Assembly: GCF_009936235.1 (NCBI RefSeq)
Contig: NZ_AP022314.1
Coordinates: 1,984,001-2,048,000 of the forward strand
Direction: 5' to 3'
DNA from: Mycobacterium xenopi
GTDB lineage: Bacteria > Actinomycetota > Actinomycetes > Mycobacteriales > Mycobacteriaceae
Length of the DNA stretch: 64,000 bases
The stretch's first letter is position 1, and every line of letters starts with the position of its first letter. This document shows, piece after piece, positions 24,288-35,709 of this stretch. Below the pieces are notes generated by a model that ran no database searches, was not told where the DNA came from, and worked only from the letters and a program-made list of their open reading frames with translations. The position numbers and the translations under genes are program-made.

Positions 24288-24630
24288 AGCCGACCTCGCT
24301 GACCGCGGCCACGACATCCTCGACTGGCATCGCGGAATCATGTCGAGCCGACGGCTGCTGGTGCTGCTGCGCCACGCACCCGAGAACGGCCCGTACAAAA
24401 CCGCGCTGCGCGAAGGCAAATGGCCCGAGTTCATGCAGATCCTCGCCGAAATCCACAAAGAGCTCGCACTATACCGGGCCAGCCACTATGTCGGAAGCGA
24501 AAACGAGTACACACCGAAGGTCTTCATCGACCCGGTTGAGCGGCGCGCGCTCGCCGACCAACAGGCCGAGGAAGAGGCTGCGTCGGAAAACTTCCAGAAC
24601 GATTTGGCGGCCCAGATGGGCTGGGAATGA
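24241..24630 (+). CDS. Tail assembly chaperone extension (GT product)
   Basis: The frame one base ahead of the chaperone encodes VVPAILVWRQHPTEIEADLA and then helical, charged sequence to 24630. Reached by a +1 slip at AAAAG, where a P-site Lys-tRNA re-pairs without mismatch, giving a G-T fusion. Most mycobacteriophages use -1 here, so the direction is unusual; an extra A from sequencing cannot be excluded. Confidence 0.7.
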   Translation: MVPAILVWRQHPTEIEADLADRGHDILDWHRGIMSSRRLLVLLRHAPENGPYKTALREGKWPEFMQILAEIHKELALYRASHYVGSENEYTPKVFIDPVERRALADQQAEEEAASENFQNDLAAQMGWE

Positions 24631-24648
24631 ACGAAAGGTGGTGGAGCC

Positions 24649-27600
24649 GTGCCGATAACGATTGACGTGCAGGCGCGGCCCGACGCCGCATCGTTCAAGC
24701 GGGCCGCCAACGAGGTGGAGGCTACGTTCGCTACCGCTGGCAAGAAGGCTGCAGACGCGTTCGGCAAGGGATTCTCAGCCGGGTCGAAGGACATCGAAGA
24801 CGCGGCCCGCCAGTACCAAACCGCCTACGACAAGGTCGCCGACGCGTCCGGCAAAGCGAAAACCGCTGAGACAGAGCTGCAGCGGCTACGTGACAAGGCC
24901 AAAGATCAGGCCAAAGAGGTTGAGGCAGCTGAGAAACGACTATCGAACGCCCGCGAGCAGGAGGGCCGCGACAGTAAGACCGCGCTCGACGCTGAACGGG
25001 ATTTGGCGACTGCACGTGACCGGCTGGCGCGCACGAACACCCAGATCGTGCGCACAGCCGAGGGTTTGGCACGCTCCAACCGCGAGCAGGCTCGCGCGGC
25101 CCGGGAGGCTACGCAAGCCTATCGCCAGCTGCAAGAAGCGCAACAGCGCGCAGGGCGCGGCTTCGAAAGCAACGCCAAGGGCTTAATCTCCGGGTTCGCT
25201 TCGCAAAGCAGTGGACTGGTCGGCCAGCTCCACAGCATCGGATCCGCGGGCGGCAAGGCGTTCATCGGCGGCGCGATCGCCGCCATCGTGGCAGGCAACT
25301 TCGTTCAGGCTGTGACTGATGTCGCCCGCACCGCGGTCGGCGCGATGAAAGACGTATTCGAAACCGGCCTGGACTTCGACAGGGTTGCAAACAAGCTGCA
25401 AGGTGTGACGCGGGCCTCAGCCGCTGACATGGATCGATTCAGGTCCGTCGCAAAGGCTTTAGGTAACGATCTCACCCTGCCCGGTGTGTCGGCCAAAGAT
25501 GCGCTCGACGCGATGCTGGAACTTTCCAAAGGCGGCCTCGGGCAGCAGGATGTGCTGAAGTCGGTGCGCGGCACCCTGCTGCTATCCACCGCAGCCGGGA
25601 TATCCCCCACTGAGGCGGCTCAATCCCAGGCTTCGGTGCTGCAAGCGTTCAACCTCGACCCCAGCCAGGCAGACCGCGTCGCGGACCTATTGACAGCGGT
25701 GCAGCAGGCAGCGCCAGGCGAGATCCCCGACTTCGCCCTCGCGCTGCAGCAGGCGGGCACCGTCGCGCACGGATTCGGCATCTCCATCGAAGACACGCTC
25801 GCCACGTTGGGCATGTTCGCCAAAGCGGGTGTTGTCGGCAGCGACGCCGGCACCTCTTTCAAGACGCTGCTCACCCATCTGGCGAACCCGAGCAGCGAAT
25901 CACAAGAAGCTATCGCGGATCTCGGCCTGCAACTAACTGATACGCAAGGCAACTTCATCGGGATGCGCAACCTCATACAGCAGCTCGGTGCAGCGGGGGC
26001 GCGGATGCGGCCGGATCAATTCCAGGCTGATGTGGCCCAGCTGTTCGGCACCGACGCGATCCGCGGAGCCATGATCGCCAAAGACGCGGGCCTGAAAATG
26101 TTCGACCAGGTGATGGCCGAATTCGCCCGCGGCGGCCAAGCCCAGCAAATGGGTGCCGCGATGATGCAGGGCATGCCCGGCATCGTCGAGAAAGTCAAGA
26201 ACAGCATCGACAGCATCAAATTGTCGCTGTCGGAGCTGTTCAGCAGCGGCGGCGCGCAGAGCTTCGGCAACAAGCTCGTCGAGGGCCTCGACAGCATCAG
26301 CGCCTGGATCGACAGCCACAAGCCTGAAATCATCGGGTTCTTCACCGATTTCGCGCGCATTGCCGTGGAGGCATTCGGTGAAGTAGCCCATGAGGCTGGT
26401 ATTTTCCTGCGCGCTGTCGGCTCCGCGATGAGTCATCTTCCCGGCCGGTTCGGCGAATTCGGCCGCTCAATCCGAACTGCTGGTAAAGAACTAGTCGAGT
26501 TCGGCACTCACACAATGCCGACTTTGGCGCACCAGATCGACGTGATGGGTGATCGAGCCAGCCAAGCAGCAAGGTTCGCGCGAGACTTGGGCGACAACAT
26601 CAAGCTGCTTCCCGATGGCAAAACGATTGTCCTGAAAGACAATACAGCGGAAGTCAGAGCCAACATAGACTCGACGCAGTATGCGCTAGAGAACTTACCG
26701 GACGGCACCGTCAAAATCATTCCCCTCACAGAGGAGGCTACCCTTAAGGCCGAGGCGTGGCGCCGCCAGCAAGGCGACCAGCCGGCCACCATCCCGTTGA
26801 ACGTCAACACTGAGGCCGCCACCAAACAGATCCAACAATTCCTCGCAGCCGCGCCGAAGTCGATCCAGATCACCGCGCAAATGGCCGGCATTCCTGGTGC
26901 CCCGCCGGCACCTACCGCGCCGCCTAAGAACTTGCAGGATCTCCTGATGCCGCCCGCGCCGCCGAGGCGCGCTCTCGGCGGCATCTTCGACGTCTACGAC
27001 TCTGTCGCCTCGTTCGCAGACGGCAAGCTCCCCAGGCATGCGCTGCTGCAGCCGCCAGTGTCCGGCGCCGGCCTGGTGCAGTGGGCCGAACCGTCCACCG
27101 GCGGCGAGGCATTCATCCCCCTAAACGGCGGGCAGCGATCCATCAAAATCTGGGCGGAAACAGGTCGTCTGCTCGGCGTATTCGACGAGGGCGGCATCCG
27201 CGGCTGGCCCAGCGAACCCGGCACCTATGTGGTGACACCGGACAACATCATGACCGCGCTGCAATTCGCCCAATCCGTCTCCGGCAGAGCACCATACGGG
27301 CCGGCCGCCGGGCCGACCATGTACGACTGCTCCGGGTTCATGTCTGCCATCTACGGCATCCTCACGGGGCACGGACTGCCGGATGGCCAACGCTTCTTCA
27401 CCACAGAGTCCGACTTCACCAAGCTCGGTTTCCTGCCGGGCTACGACCCATCATCGCCGTTCAACATCGGCGTCCATCACGGCGGACCGGGCGGCGGCCA
27501 CATGGCCGGCACGCTGATGGGCTACAACGTCGAATCCGGCGGCTCGCACGGCGGCCCACTGATCGGTGCCGGCGCCGCGGGGGCTACTGATCCACAGTTC

Positions 27601-28813
27601 GAGGAGCACTACCACCTTCCCGGCTCCATGTACGGGTACGGCACAGGCGGCGCTGGCGGCTACTTCGAGCCACCAGACCCGAAGCGAGTACGTGAGGCCG
27701 AGCAGCGGGTCGCGCGCGCCGATCAACGCGTCGCCGAGCTCGAGCAGCAGCAGCGAGAGCTGAAGGCCGACGCGAAAGAGTCTGAGCGGATGCGGCTGCG
27801 AGACGAACTCGCCAACGCCCGCCAGGACGCCCAGGACGCGCGAGCCGACCTCGCCGAGGCTCGGCAAGGCAAATACCGCTCCGGTGGTGGCGGCGCGACG
27901 TCGTCGTTCCCCGGCCAGATCGGTGCTCCGATCGACCAGGACTTCGGGCTGTCGAAGGGGCTGCCTGGTCTGGCGGAGAACTTGACCAAGTTCTTCGCCA
28001 ACCTGGCGTTCGCGCCTGTGCTCGGCGCGCTGGGCGCGGTGTCCGCAGCGGCTGGAAACCCCAGCGGCGGCGGCTTGATCGGTATCGCGGCATCTCAGCC
28101 GGGCAGCCTGTTCGCGGCCGCCGGTGGCTTCGGTGGCCTACTCGCAGGGCTCGGCGGCCCATCCGCAATGGGCCCCGCACCACTGGGTGGTGGCGGTGGC
28201 ATGACGGTTCCAGGTATGGGCGTCGGCGGACTTCCCGGGCCTGGCGTCCCAGCAGACGCAGGAGGACCAGCGGCAGGCCCCACGCAGATCGGCGGTGTCG
28301 CACCCGCCGCGGGCCCTGGCGGTGGCGGCTTCGGCGGCCTCGGCGGCATGCCGATGGCAGCAATACAAACAGCAGCCAGCGGACTGAACATGCTCGCACC
28401 CGGTGCGGGCATCGCCGCGCAGATCGGCATCCAGGAAATCAACCGAGCCATCGCATACGCCGGTCAGGTCGCCGGCATCGGCGTCCAAGGGCTGATGGAG
28501 ACGTTTCTGCCGACTGCGGGATCGCAACTGGCACAAAACAACTGGATTACCCGCATCGTTGGCGGGATAGCTGGAGCGCGCCCCCAGCTGCCCAACACTG
28601 CCGGCCAGTCCAGCATGCCAAGCAACAAGGCCCCGCAGCAGGCGCAGCCGCTGCCGCAGCAAAACCCGGGCGACGGGCAGCCACACCAGGGCAGCGGTAA
28701 CCCGCCGGGCCCGATCAACATCACCTACAACAACAACAACGCCACCGAAGCCGCCGCCGGGCCGCGACCTGACGTTCCACCTCAGCAACATGTACCAAGG
28801 GGTCATGCTGTGA
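24649..28813 (+). pseudogene. Tape measure protein, frameshifted near its end
   Basis: About 1,387 residues. N-terminal coiled-coil (40-190), hydrophobic segment near 195-235, phage-tail tape-measure domain (DRFRSVAKALGNDLTLPGVS, GTLLLSTAAGISPTEAAQSQ), and at about 880-1000 an NlpC/P60-like segment (MYDCSGFMSAIYGI; GGHMAGTLMGY), then a Gly/Pro-rich tail. At about 28760 an extra G abolishes the natural end: removing it gives AAAGRDLTFHLSNMYQGVML and a stop at 28811-28813. As read, the frame fuses into the next gene. Confidence 0.85.
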
Positions 28814-30534
28814 GCGCCGCTGTCCGCTATCCCGCCAACCAAGTCACTCCGCACGGCTGGTATCAGCTCATCAAGGGCGATCACCCCCTGGTGCGACTAC
28901 GCGCCTATGACGGGTCGATTGACTTCGACCTGATGGGCGGGCTGTCGATCCCCGACCGCTACAGCGCGCCTGAGGCGGTTCACCTCGTCGACCTCAAGGG
29001 GCTGATCCCGCCGTGGCGGCACGTCGACCAAAAGGGCGCCACCGAGGACGGCATCACCCAGCTCGACGCACTCTACGACCCGATCGAGGTGGAGGCGAAG
29101 GTGATGTGCCGGGGCCGCGACCCGAAACACACCCGCCAGGTAGTGCGCGACCTTATCGCCTCGATCGACGCCAAGCAGCAATCCGAATTCTCCTGGCTCA
29201 CTCACGATCTGGGCTACTGGTGGGCTCCGATTCGCTGGTTCAAAGGCGCGCCCCCCGACCCGTTGAGGGGGGCGCAGCTCGACCGGCAGGAGCTGACGTT
29301 GCGGCTGCGCGCCGACAGCGGCTTTTGGCGCTCCTACGACGACACTGCGACATTCCGGTTCGCCTACGACTCGATGAGTGACGACTTCGACGTCGACCAC
29401 ACCAGCACGCAGGATCTCGGCCCCGACTGGCCGCAGCGGTACAGCGGCCCTGGCGCCGGATACTGCACCAGCCGCGGCGGGCAGGCTGTGTGGGCCGAGT
29501 CCGGCACTGACGAGCGCGAGGTCGTCAACGGGCCCTACGCCGGCTTCGACACCGACACCGACAACCAGGTCATCGAAATCGAGCTCGGCTCCATCCCCGA
29601 AATCACCTTCCAGGGCGGCTGTTTCAACGACCTGTGGGGGCGGATGAACCGCAACCCCGACGGCACCTGGGCCGGTGACGGTATCCGCGCGCGCATCGGC
29701 TTGCAGGGATTCTTCGGCTGGGTGGAGCTCGCGCGGTTCAACAACTACGTCAAAACCGTTCTGTTCGAGCGGTTGATGATCATCCCGCCGATCTTCGGCG
29801 AGAAGTTCAGCCTGGTCTGCGGTGTCGAAGGTGACCCGCGCATGTTCCGCATCCTGCGCAACGGGCTACCAATCCTGTCGCACAAGGAGACTGGTGCCGG
29901 ATCGGCGCTGGGCGCGGATCACCGCGGCGTCGGGTTCGGCATGGCTGCCGGCGCGGCCGAGTTCGGCAACCAAAAGAGCCCCGCATGGGTGCGGCGGTTC
30001 AACGCCGGCGACAACAACACCGTCAGCCAATCGGGGTTCCTGGCGCGCACCAACATCGGAGATCAGCCGATGTACGACGACTACACACTGTTCGGCCCAG
30101 GCATTTTTCGCATCTACGACGGCCCCGGCAGCGACGAGTACGTCGAATTCGGGCCGCTGCTGCCCAACCAGGTAGTGTTCTTGCGCACCGACCCACGCAA
30201 ACGCGGCGCACAGGTGCAAGACCTCACCGTTGTGCCGCCGACACCGCAGCAGCTCAACAGTTTTCAGCAGGCGCTCGTCAAGTTCGAATCGTTCGCGTTC
30301 GCCAACAACATCCCCCCGCTGCTGCAAACCATCAACAGCCTGTTCGGGATCAAACCACCGCAGGGCAACATGTACAGCCTCCTCAAGGGCAGGTTCTCGA
30401 ATCGGGCGGCGATCCCGCCCAAGTCGCCCGGCAACCCGGCGAAGCCCTACTTCGTGAAGGTCGCGATCGACGACGGCAACGCCGACTCCAAAATCATCGC
30501 CTCCGGCACACCGTTACGGAGATACCCGATCTGA
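28810..30534 (+). CDS. Distal/minor tail protein
   Basis: 574 residues from a GTG overlapping the natural tape-measure stop. DGSIDFDLMGGLSIPDRYSA, LIPPWRHVDQKGATEDGITQ and FSWLTHDLGYWWAPIRW correspond to the Dit-type minor tail protein following tape measure in mycobacteriophages; the C-terminal 300 residues are beta-rich. As read, the upstream frameshift makes it continuous with the tape measure frame. Confidence 0.75.
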   Translation: MSAAVRYPANQVTPHGWYQLIKGDHPLVRLRAYDGSIDFDLMGGLSIPDRYSAPEAVHLVDLKGLIPPWRHVDQKGATEDGITQLDALYDPIEVEAKVMCRGRDPKHTRQVVRDLIASIDAKQQSEFSWLTHDLGYWWAPIRWFKGAPPDPLRGAQLDRQELTLRLRADSGFWRSYDDTATFRFAYDSMSDDFDVDHTSTQDLGPDWPQRYSGPGAGYCTSRGGQAVWAESGTDEREVVNGPYAGFDTDTDNQVIEIELGSIPEITFQGGCFNDLWGRMNRNPDGTWAGDGIRARIGLQGFFGWVELARFNNYVKTVLFERLMIIPPIFGEKFSLVCGVEGDPRMFRILRNGLPILSHKETGAGSALGADHRGVGFGMAAGAAEFGNQKSPAWVRRFNAGDNNTVSQSGFLARTNIGDQPMYDDYTLFGPGIFRIYDGPGSDEYVEFGPLLPNQVVFLRTDPRKRGAQVQDLTVVPPTPQQLNSFQQALVKFESFAFANNIPPLLQTINSLFGIKPPQGNMYSLLKGRFSNRAAIPPKSPGNPAKPYFVKVAIDDGNADSKIIASGTPLRRYPI

Positions 30535-30725
30535 TGGCCGCCATCATCGTCCTGGAGCCCGGAACACCCAGGACCGGTTTATGGTGCCCAAAATGCATGC
30601 TGCCCAGCGGCTACGAGGTCGCGCTCTACGGGCTGTTCGAGTCCGGACCGCGCACGGTCGCATGGGCTCGCCGCTGCTACGACTGCGGCGCGAAACTACC
30701 CGCCGGCGATGAGGATCGGCAGTGA
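30534..30725 (+). CDS. Small zinc-ribbon protein in tail operon
   Basis: 63 residues with CPKCMLPSGYEVALYG and CYDCGAKLP, two CxxC pairs. Overlaps the genes on both sides. Function unknown. Confidence 0.65.
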   Translation: MAAIIVLEPGTPRTGLWCPKCMLPSGYEVALYGLFESGPRTVAWARRCYDCGAKLPAGDEDRQ

Positions 30726-32445
30726 CTACTGCGGAGCTGACCCGCTGGCAGTCCGCGCTGCAATCCGGCGACCCGTACCGGATAGCCGGCACCGCGCGTG
30801 AACTAGCCGAAGCGAAATCCCAGCCGGACACCGACTTTCGCTTCACCGTCTACGACCAGCTGTGGCGGCCGGTCGGGGAGATCGGCGGCGAGCTCATGGA
30901 AGCCTCGGGCACCGACCCCCGCAACAATGTCGGCTCAGCGAAGCTGAAAATCAAAGGCGACAGCCACCTTATCGGCGTGTTCCAGCAGTGTCGAACCACC
31001 CTCGTCGGTGTCACCGTGGAGACCGCCGGGCCTGCGGTGGGCGTTCTACGTCGACAGCTTTGACTACGAGTTCGAAAACGGTGAATGGACCGGCACCGCC
31101 AACCTTTTGAGCATCTGGGACATCCTCAACTACCTGGTCATCTGGCCGTCGTGGTACCTGCCCATACAGGCCCAGCCATTCTCCCACGCCGTCTACATCT
31201 GGGCGCTGTGCACAGTGATCGAATCCATGATCTCCGAATGCGCGCTGCGAATCCAATCCGGCCTGTGGGAGTTCGTGAACAACGCGCTGTCGCTGAACCC
31301 CGATATCCGCGCTTGGTTCGGCACCCTGTTGCAGTCCAACGCCAACATCTTCCAGATGCTCAAAACCCCGGTCTACGTGGTGCGCACCAACCCCTTCCTG
31401 GACACCAGCCCGTTGGCGGCGCGCCTGGTGCGGATGGAATCCTGCGGCACCGTTATCAAGGACATAACACCCGCGTACGGAGTCGATGTCAGCGTCGACC
31501 TGTGGTTCCCGGGCGACCCGCAGCCCGACGTCTGGACACGCACTATCCCGTTCATGGCGCTCGACCAACCCACCTACGTGGTGACGGTCAAGGACCGATC
31601 CCAGATCGAAGGCCCCACCAAGACGGTGCTGGACTCGGTGCTGCGAACCGTGGTGGACCTCGAAGGCTCACTGCTCGGCCGGACGATGGACCCGATCCTC
31701 AATCCGCGCGGCGAATACGCACCCAGCGACAACCTCGAAATGTTCACCGCCCCGGCGCTTGGCCTCCATTTTGTACCGCCCTACGCGATCCTGGTGGCGC
31801 CCGACCCGGGCGAGGACAGCTCCATCCTGTCGTGCAAGATCAGCGACCACACGCCCAAGGGCTGGCAACACATCATCGGTGGGCGAAGCCCCAAGTGGCT
31901 CAACGATTTAATCAACGCCACCACGGCGTGGATTATCGACTCGATCATGATCGTGGTTGGACTAACGGGCGTCCCAAGCGATCTGCTGGCGGGATTCCTC
32001 AACAACGCCTTCCTCGCATTTCAGCTCATCGAGCATTACACCCGCCGCGCCGAGGTCGGCCCGTACCACCCCGCGATCGAGGTCTTCCACGCCACCGCCA
32101 GCGCCCCCTACAACGTTGAGACGGTGTTCGCGTTCATCAACGCGCTGTGGGACAGTCGCGGATACACAACGGCGATCGTCACGTTCCGCAACGGCGACCA
32201 GTATGCGTTGGGGGCGCGACATCTTCCGCGGCGGTCTCATGTCACTGGTGTACATGGGGCGGCGCAAGATGCTCACCGACTACATCGAAAACATCATGTG
32301 GCGCATCACCCCCGATGTGCGTGAAGTGACGGTGCAGCTCGGCGACGGCAAACGCGGCGAAGCCCCGTTGGCGAAACACCAGCGGTTCATCACCGCCATC
32401 TTTGAGGCGATCAACGTGCTAACCCTGGCACCGCAATCTGGCTAG
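30722..32445 (+). pseudogene. Minor tail protein, two frameshifts
   Basis: About 574 residues after repair. Frame 1 (TTAELTRWQSALQSGDPYRI) to about 31023, then LRWAFYVDSFDYEFENGEWT to about 32210, then GRDIFRGGLMSLVYMGRRKM to 32445. Each join needs removal of one base (GGG/CC at 31026-31031, GGGGG at 32210-32214). Matches the large minor tail protein that follows Dit in mycobacteriophages (YYVDSF-type motif, TPKGWQHIIGGRSPKWLND). Confidence 0.75.
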
Positions 32446-32458
32446 GAGACAACAACCT

Positions 32459-33294
32459 ATGACGTGGCCCAAGACTGCTGACGGGCAGTACTACCAGTTC
32501 GACGGACAGATCCTGATTCCGGTCGATCCGTCGACCGGTGTTTCGATGCTGATCCTGCGGCCGCAGGGCGGCATAGCGGTAGGTGTGCCGCCGATCGAGA
32601 AAGGCGATCCCGGTGTGCATGCCGAGATCGATGAGGCGATCGACTTCACCGCGCTCGCATGGGACGACCCCACGCCGGACTCTGCGTCGTTCACCACGAT
32701 CACACCCCCCCGACCGACACCACACCGGGTGTGTACAAGCTGAAACTCGCGCTACACAAGGGCGAACCTGGTCAAGACGGCACAACCCACATCGACCTGG
32801 ACAGCATCGGCGGCACCAAAGCGGCCGGCAAGCTCATCAAGGTCAACGCTGACGTCGACGGATTCGAGTACACCTTCGAGAGGGTCGCTGAGCGCTACTT
32901 TCCCACCACCATCAACAACGTCGGCCAGGGCAACCCGACCTCAACCCTGACCGTGGTGCCGATCCCGGCGCGCGGCTGGGACCGGCGGGTACGTGTTCAC
33001 GCGCAAACAATCGTCACACCAACCGGCCCCAACGTCGCAGTCGACCTGGTGGCACGGCTGAACGGGGAGACGAACGGCAACATCGTCGCTCGCTGCTTCG
33101 GAATCGGCGGCGCCAAGGAGCGTCTCCAACTGACGCCCGGGCCACCGGCGGGCAGCGCGGACGCATACGACTGGATCCCTGCCGGCACGCCAGCCAACAT
33201 CTACCTGCGCACCGAGCAGCAGTCCGGCTCCGACAGTTACACAGCATCCGCGGCAACCACGCTGTGCAGCGTTGAGACGCAGCCCATTCCATGA
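32459..33294 (+). pseudogene. Minor tail protein, frameshifted at C7 run
   Basis: About 278 residues. TWPKTADGQYYQFDGQILIP to residue 83, then after a run of seven Cs at 32706-32712 the frame changes; one C fewer gives TPPTDTTPGVYKLKLALHKG and the rest of the gene. Beta-rich C-terminus. Ribosome site TAGGAG upstream. Confidence 0.7.
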
Positions 33295-35709
33295 CCGAGC
33301 AGCCACCTGACTGGGCTCTTTCGGTCCCACCGACCGACGCTGTCCACGCACGCCAGACCGGCACAGAATGGACACGGCCCTTCACCCAGCAGCAACTGCT
33401 CGAGATCGGCGGCCAGCTTGTCGAGCAATTCCTGGCGAAGGTTGTGCAAGCCGTCGTCGGGGTTTTCATCCCTGGCGACCGCGGCGCCGCGTTCGAGCAA
33501 CTTCGACAGTGGGCGCAGGGAGTTCCGATCCTGAGCGACATCGTCGAGGCGATCACCGGCGTCGTGAACGGCGACCTGTCCGACCTCAGCGAGTGGGCCC
33601 GCAAGATCCCCATCCTGAGCGACCTCGTCGAACTGATCACCGGCCAGGAGGACGGCGACGAAAACGATCTCGGCACGTTCTTCCTGAACATCCGCAAGTT
33701 CCTGGCGAACGTCAACTTCCTGGACCCGAACTTCAACCTGCTCGCCGCTGCTAACCAGTTCCTCTCCAGCATTCTGTCACCCGCCGGCGCGCTGACCAGC
33801 CTGACCGATCTGCCGGCGCATCTGTTCGGCAACCTGGCGCCGGGCGCGAGCGACAATGTGGCGCCGCCGTTCAACGCCGACACCATCGACGGCATGGGGC
33901 TGTGGTCGTGGAACGCCACACAGGGCGCTATCGAGACGGTAGGCGACGGGACGCTGCGCCAGTTGTTGGGTGTGCCGTTCCAGGTCGCGCCGGGGCAGAA
34001 GCTCACCGCTGGGGTGTCGGCACAGTGGCAGAGCGTGACCGCGTCCGGGCCCGCGCTCGGGGTGTTCATCAACGTCTACGACATCAACGACGATTTCATC
34101 GCCACAGTGCCAGGCCAGACCATGCAGGACGGTTCGTCACCCAACCTCGTCACCAATCCAGCTGCCAACAGCAGCGGCTTCCAAGCGCTTTCGAACCAGT
34201 TCGACATTCCGGCCGGGGCGAGATTCGCGCGCATGCTGTTCGAAGTCAAACCGTCGGTCGCCGCAGGTACCGTGCGATTCAAAGCGCCAGTGCTGCAATT
34301 GCCCAAGCGCATCGACGCTGGACTGCTGGGCAACGTGGAGAACATCGACCAGTTGCTCGCCACGAGCATCGAAGGTTTCCAGGGTCTTGAGAATCTGCTG
34401 ACGACGCTGACCAGAACGTTCGACGGGCTGGGCAGCGCATTCAAACTCGACCCTCTTTCTGGTGTGACGCCGCCGCTGCTGTTCGGGCTGGCGCAGCAGA
34501 CGGCGCAGAACGCACAGTTGGCCATCGACAACGCAATCCAGGCCCTCCAAACGCTGGGCATCCGAACGAACAAGCCGGGCCAACATCGGTCTCGACAAGA
34601 CATCTGAGGCCACGTTCCACCTGTCTGATCTGCCGCACAGCGCGTCGACTCCAACAACGCCGGTAGCGGCCGGCACGTCGATTATCGGGGTGCTGCGCGT
34701 CGCCGAGTCGGCGGTGAAGGGCTCGCTCGAGTTCCTGGCCAACGGCTCTGGCCTGACCAACGTGGTGTGCAACATCTACCGGGTCACCGACGAGTCGACC
34801 GGCGCGAAAACTCTGCTGTGGAACAGCCCCAACATCTACTCGCAGGTGCCGACCGGAGCCACCGCCGGTTGGGTGATCGTGACGATCCCCGACGGGCAGC
34901 AGCCATCGGTGGATGCCAGCGATCTGATCCACCTGGAGATCGTCAACGCCGGGGCAGGCACCCTCAACGTTGGTTTCAAACAATCAGCGGTGCCGAACCA
35001 TCCGGTGGCGTACCCGCCGAGCTGCGCCGCCACCCGCTCCATAGCTGGGACGGGCGGTATAAGCCCTGCGACGCTTAATGATTCGCAGATCACCTACGGG
35101 CCCAACATTCCGTACATCAACTTCTCGATCAACGCGGTCCCGTTCGAGTATCACGCGCCGGAGCAGAAGCGCTTCGCCAACACTTCGAGCAGCAGCGCCG
35201 GCGGCGACGATGTGTGGACACCGCCGCCGTGGCTGCAGCCGGGAATGCTCGTCGACTTGGTCGGGATCGGCGGCGGCCACAGCGGGCAAGGCGAATACGG
35301 CACCCCATGGGCGGCGGATGCCGGCGAGCCCGGCAAGTGGCGGGGTCGAACGGTGGTGTACGGCAGCGACATTCCGGTCAACTCGCAGGTGCTTATTCAC
35401 TTCGGTGCTGGCGGGCGAAGTGTCAACGGCTACTTCCAGCCCGGTAATCCCGGCGAAGACACGGTGTTCCGGCTGCCGGATGGTACGGAGCTGCTGCGCT
35501 GCCCAGGCGGCACGGGGACAACCGCGTCTGGTTCGTCGGGGGCTGGGGATTTCACCTTCGCCGGCCGACCCTACTACGGCGGCGGCGTGGTGGCCGCCAA
35601 TTTCGATGGTGCACCCCCGGGCGGTGGCGGCGGCGGCGCGGTCCCGTTCTCGATCACCTCTGGTGCGGGCGGTCGCGGTGAAGCATTCGTAACTGCGAGG
35701 CAGCAGTGA
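33291..35709 (+). pseudogene. Large minor tail protein with glycine-rich end, frameshifted
   Basis: About 805 residues after repair. Helical N-terminus (FTQQQLLEIGGQLVEQFLAK, repeated IPILSDIVEAITGVV / IPILSDLVELITG), a beta domain (WSWNATQGAIETVGDG), then a shift at the GGG of 34573-34575 into ANIGLDKTSEATFHLSDLPH. The C-terminus is a glycine-rich tail-tip type domain (GDDVWTPPPWLQPGMLVDLV; GAPPGGGGGGAVPF). Probable receptor-binding or tip protein. Confidence 0.75.

Noticed and set aside
24649..30534. A single 1,961-residue tape measure-tail fusion protein
   Set aside because: Removing one G near 28760 restores a normal tape-measure end that overlaps a GTG start for the next tail gene; a natural fusion is unlikely.
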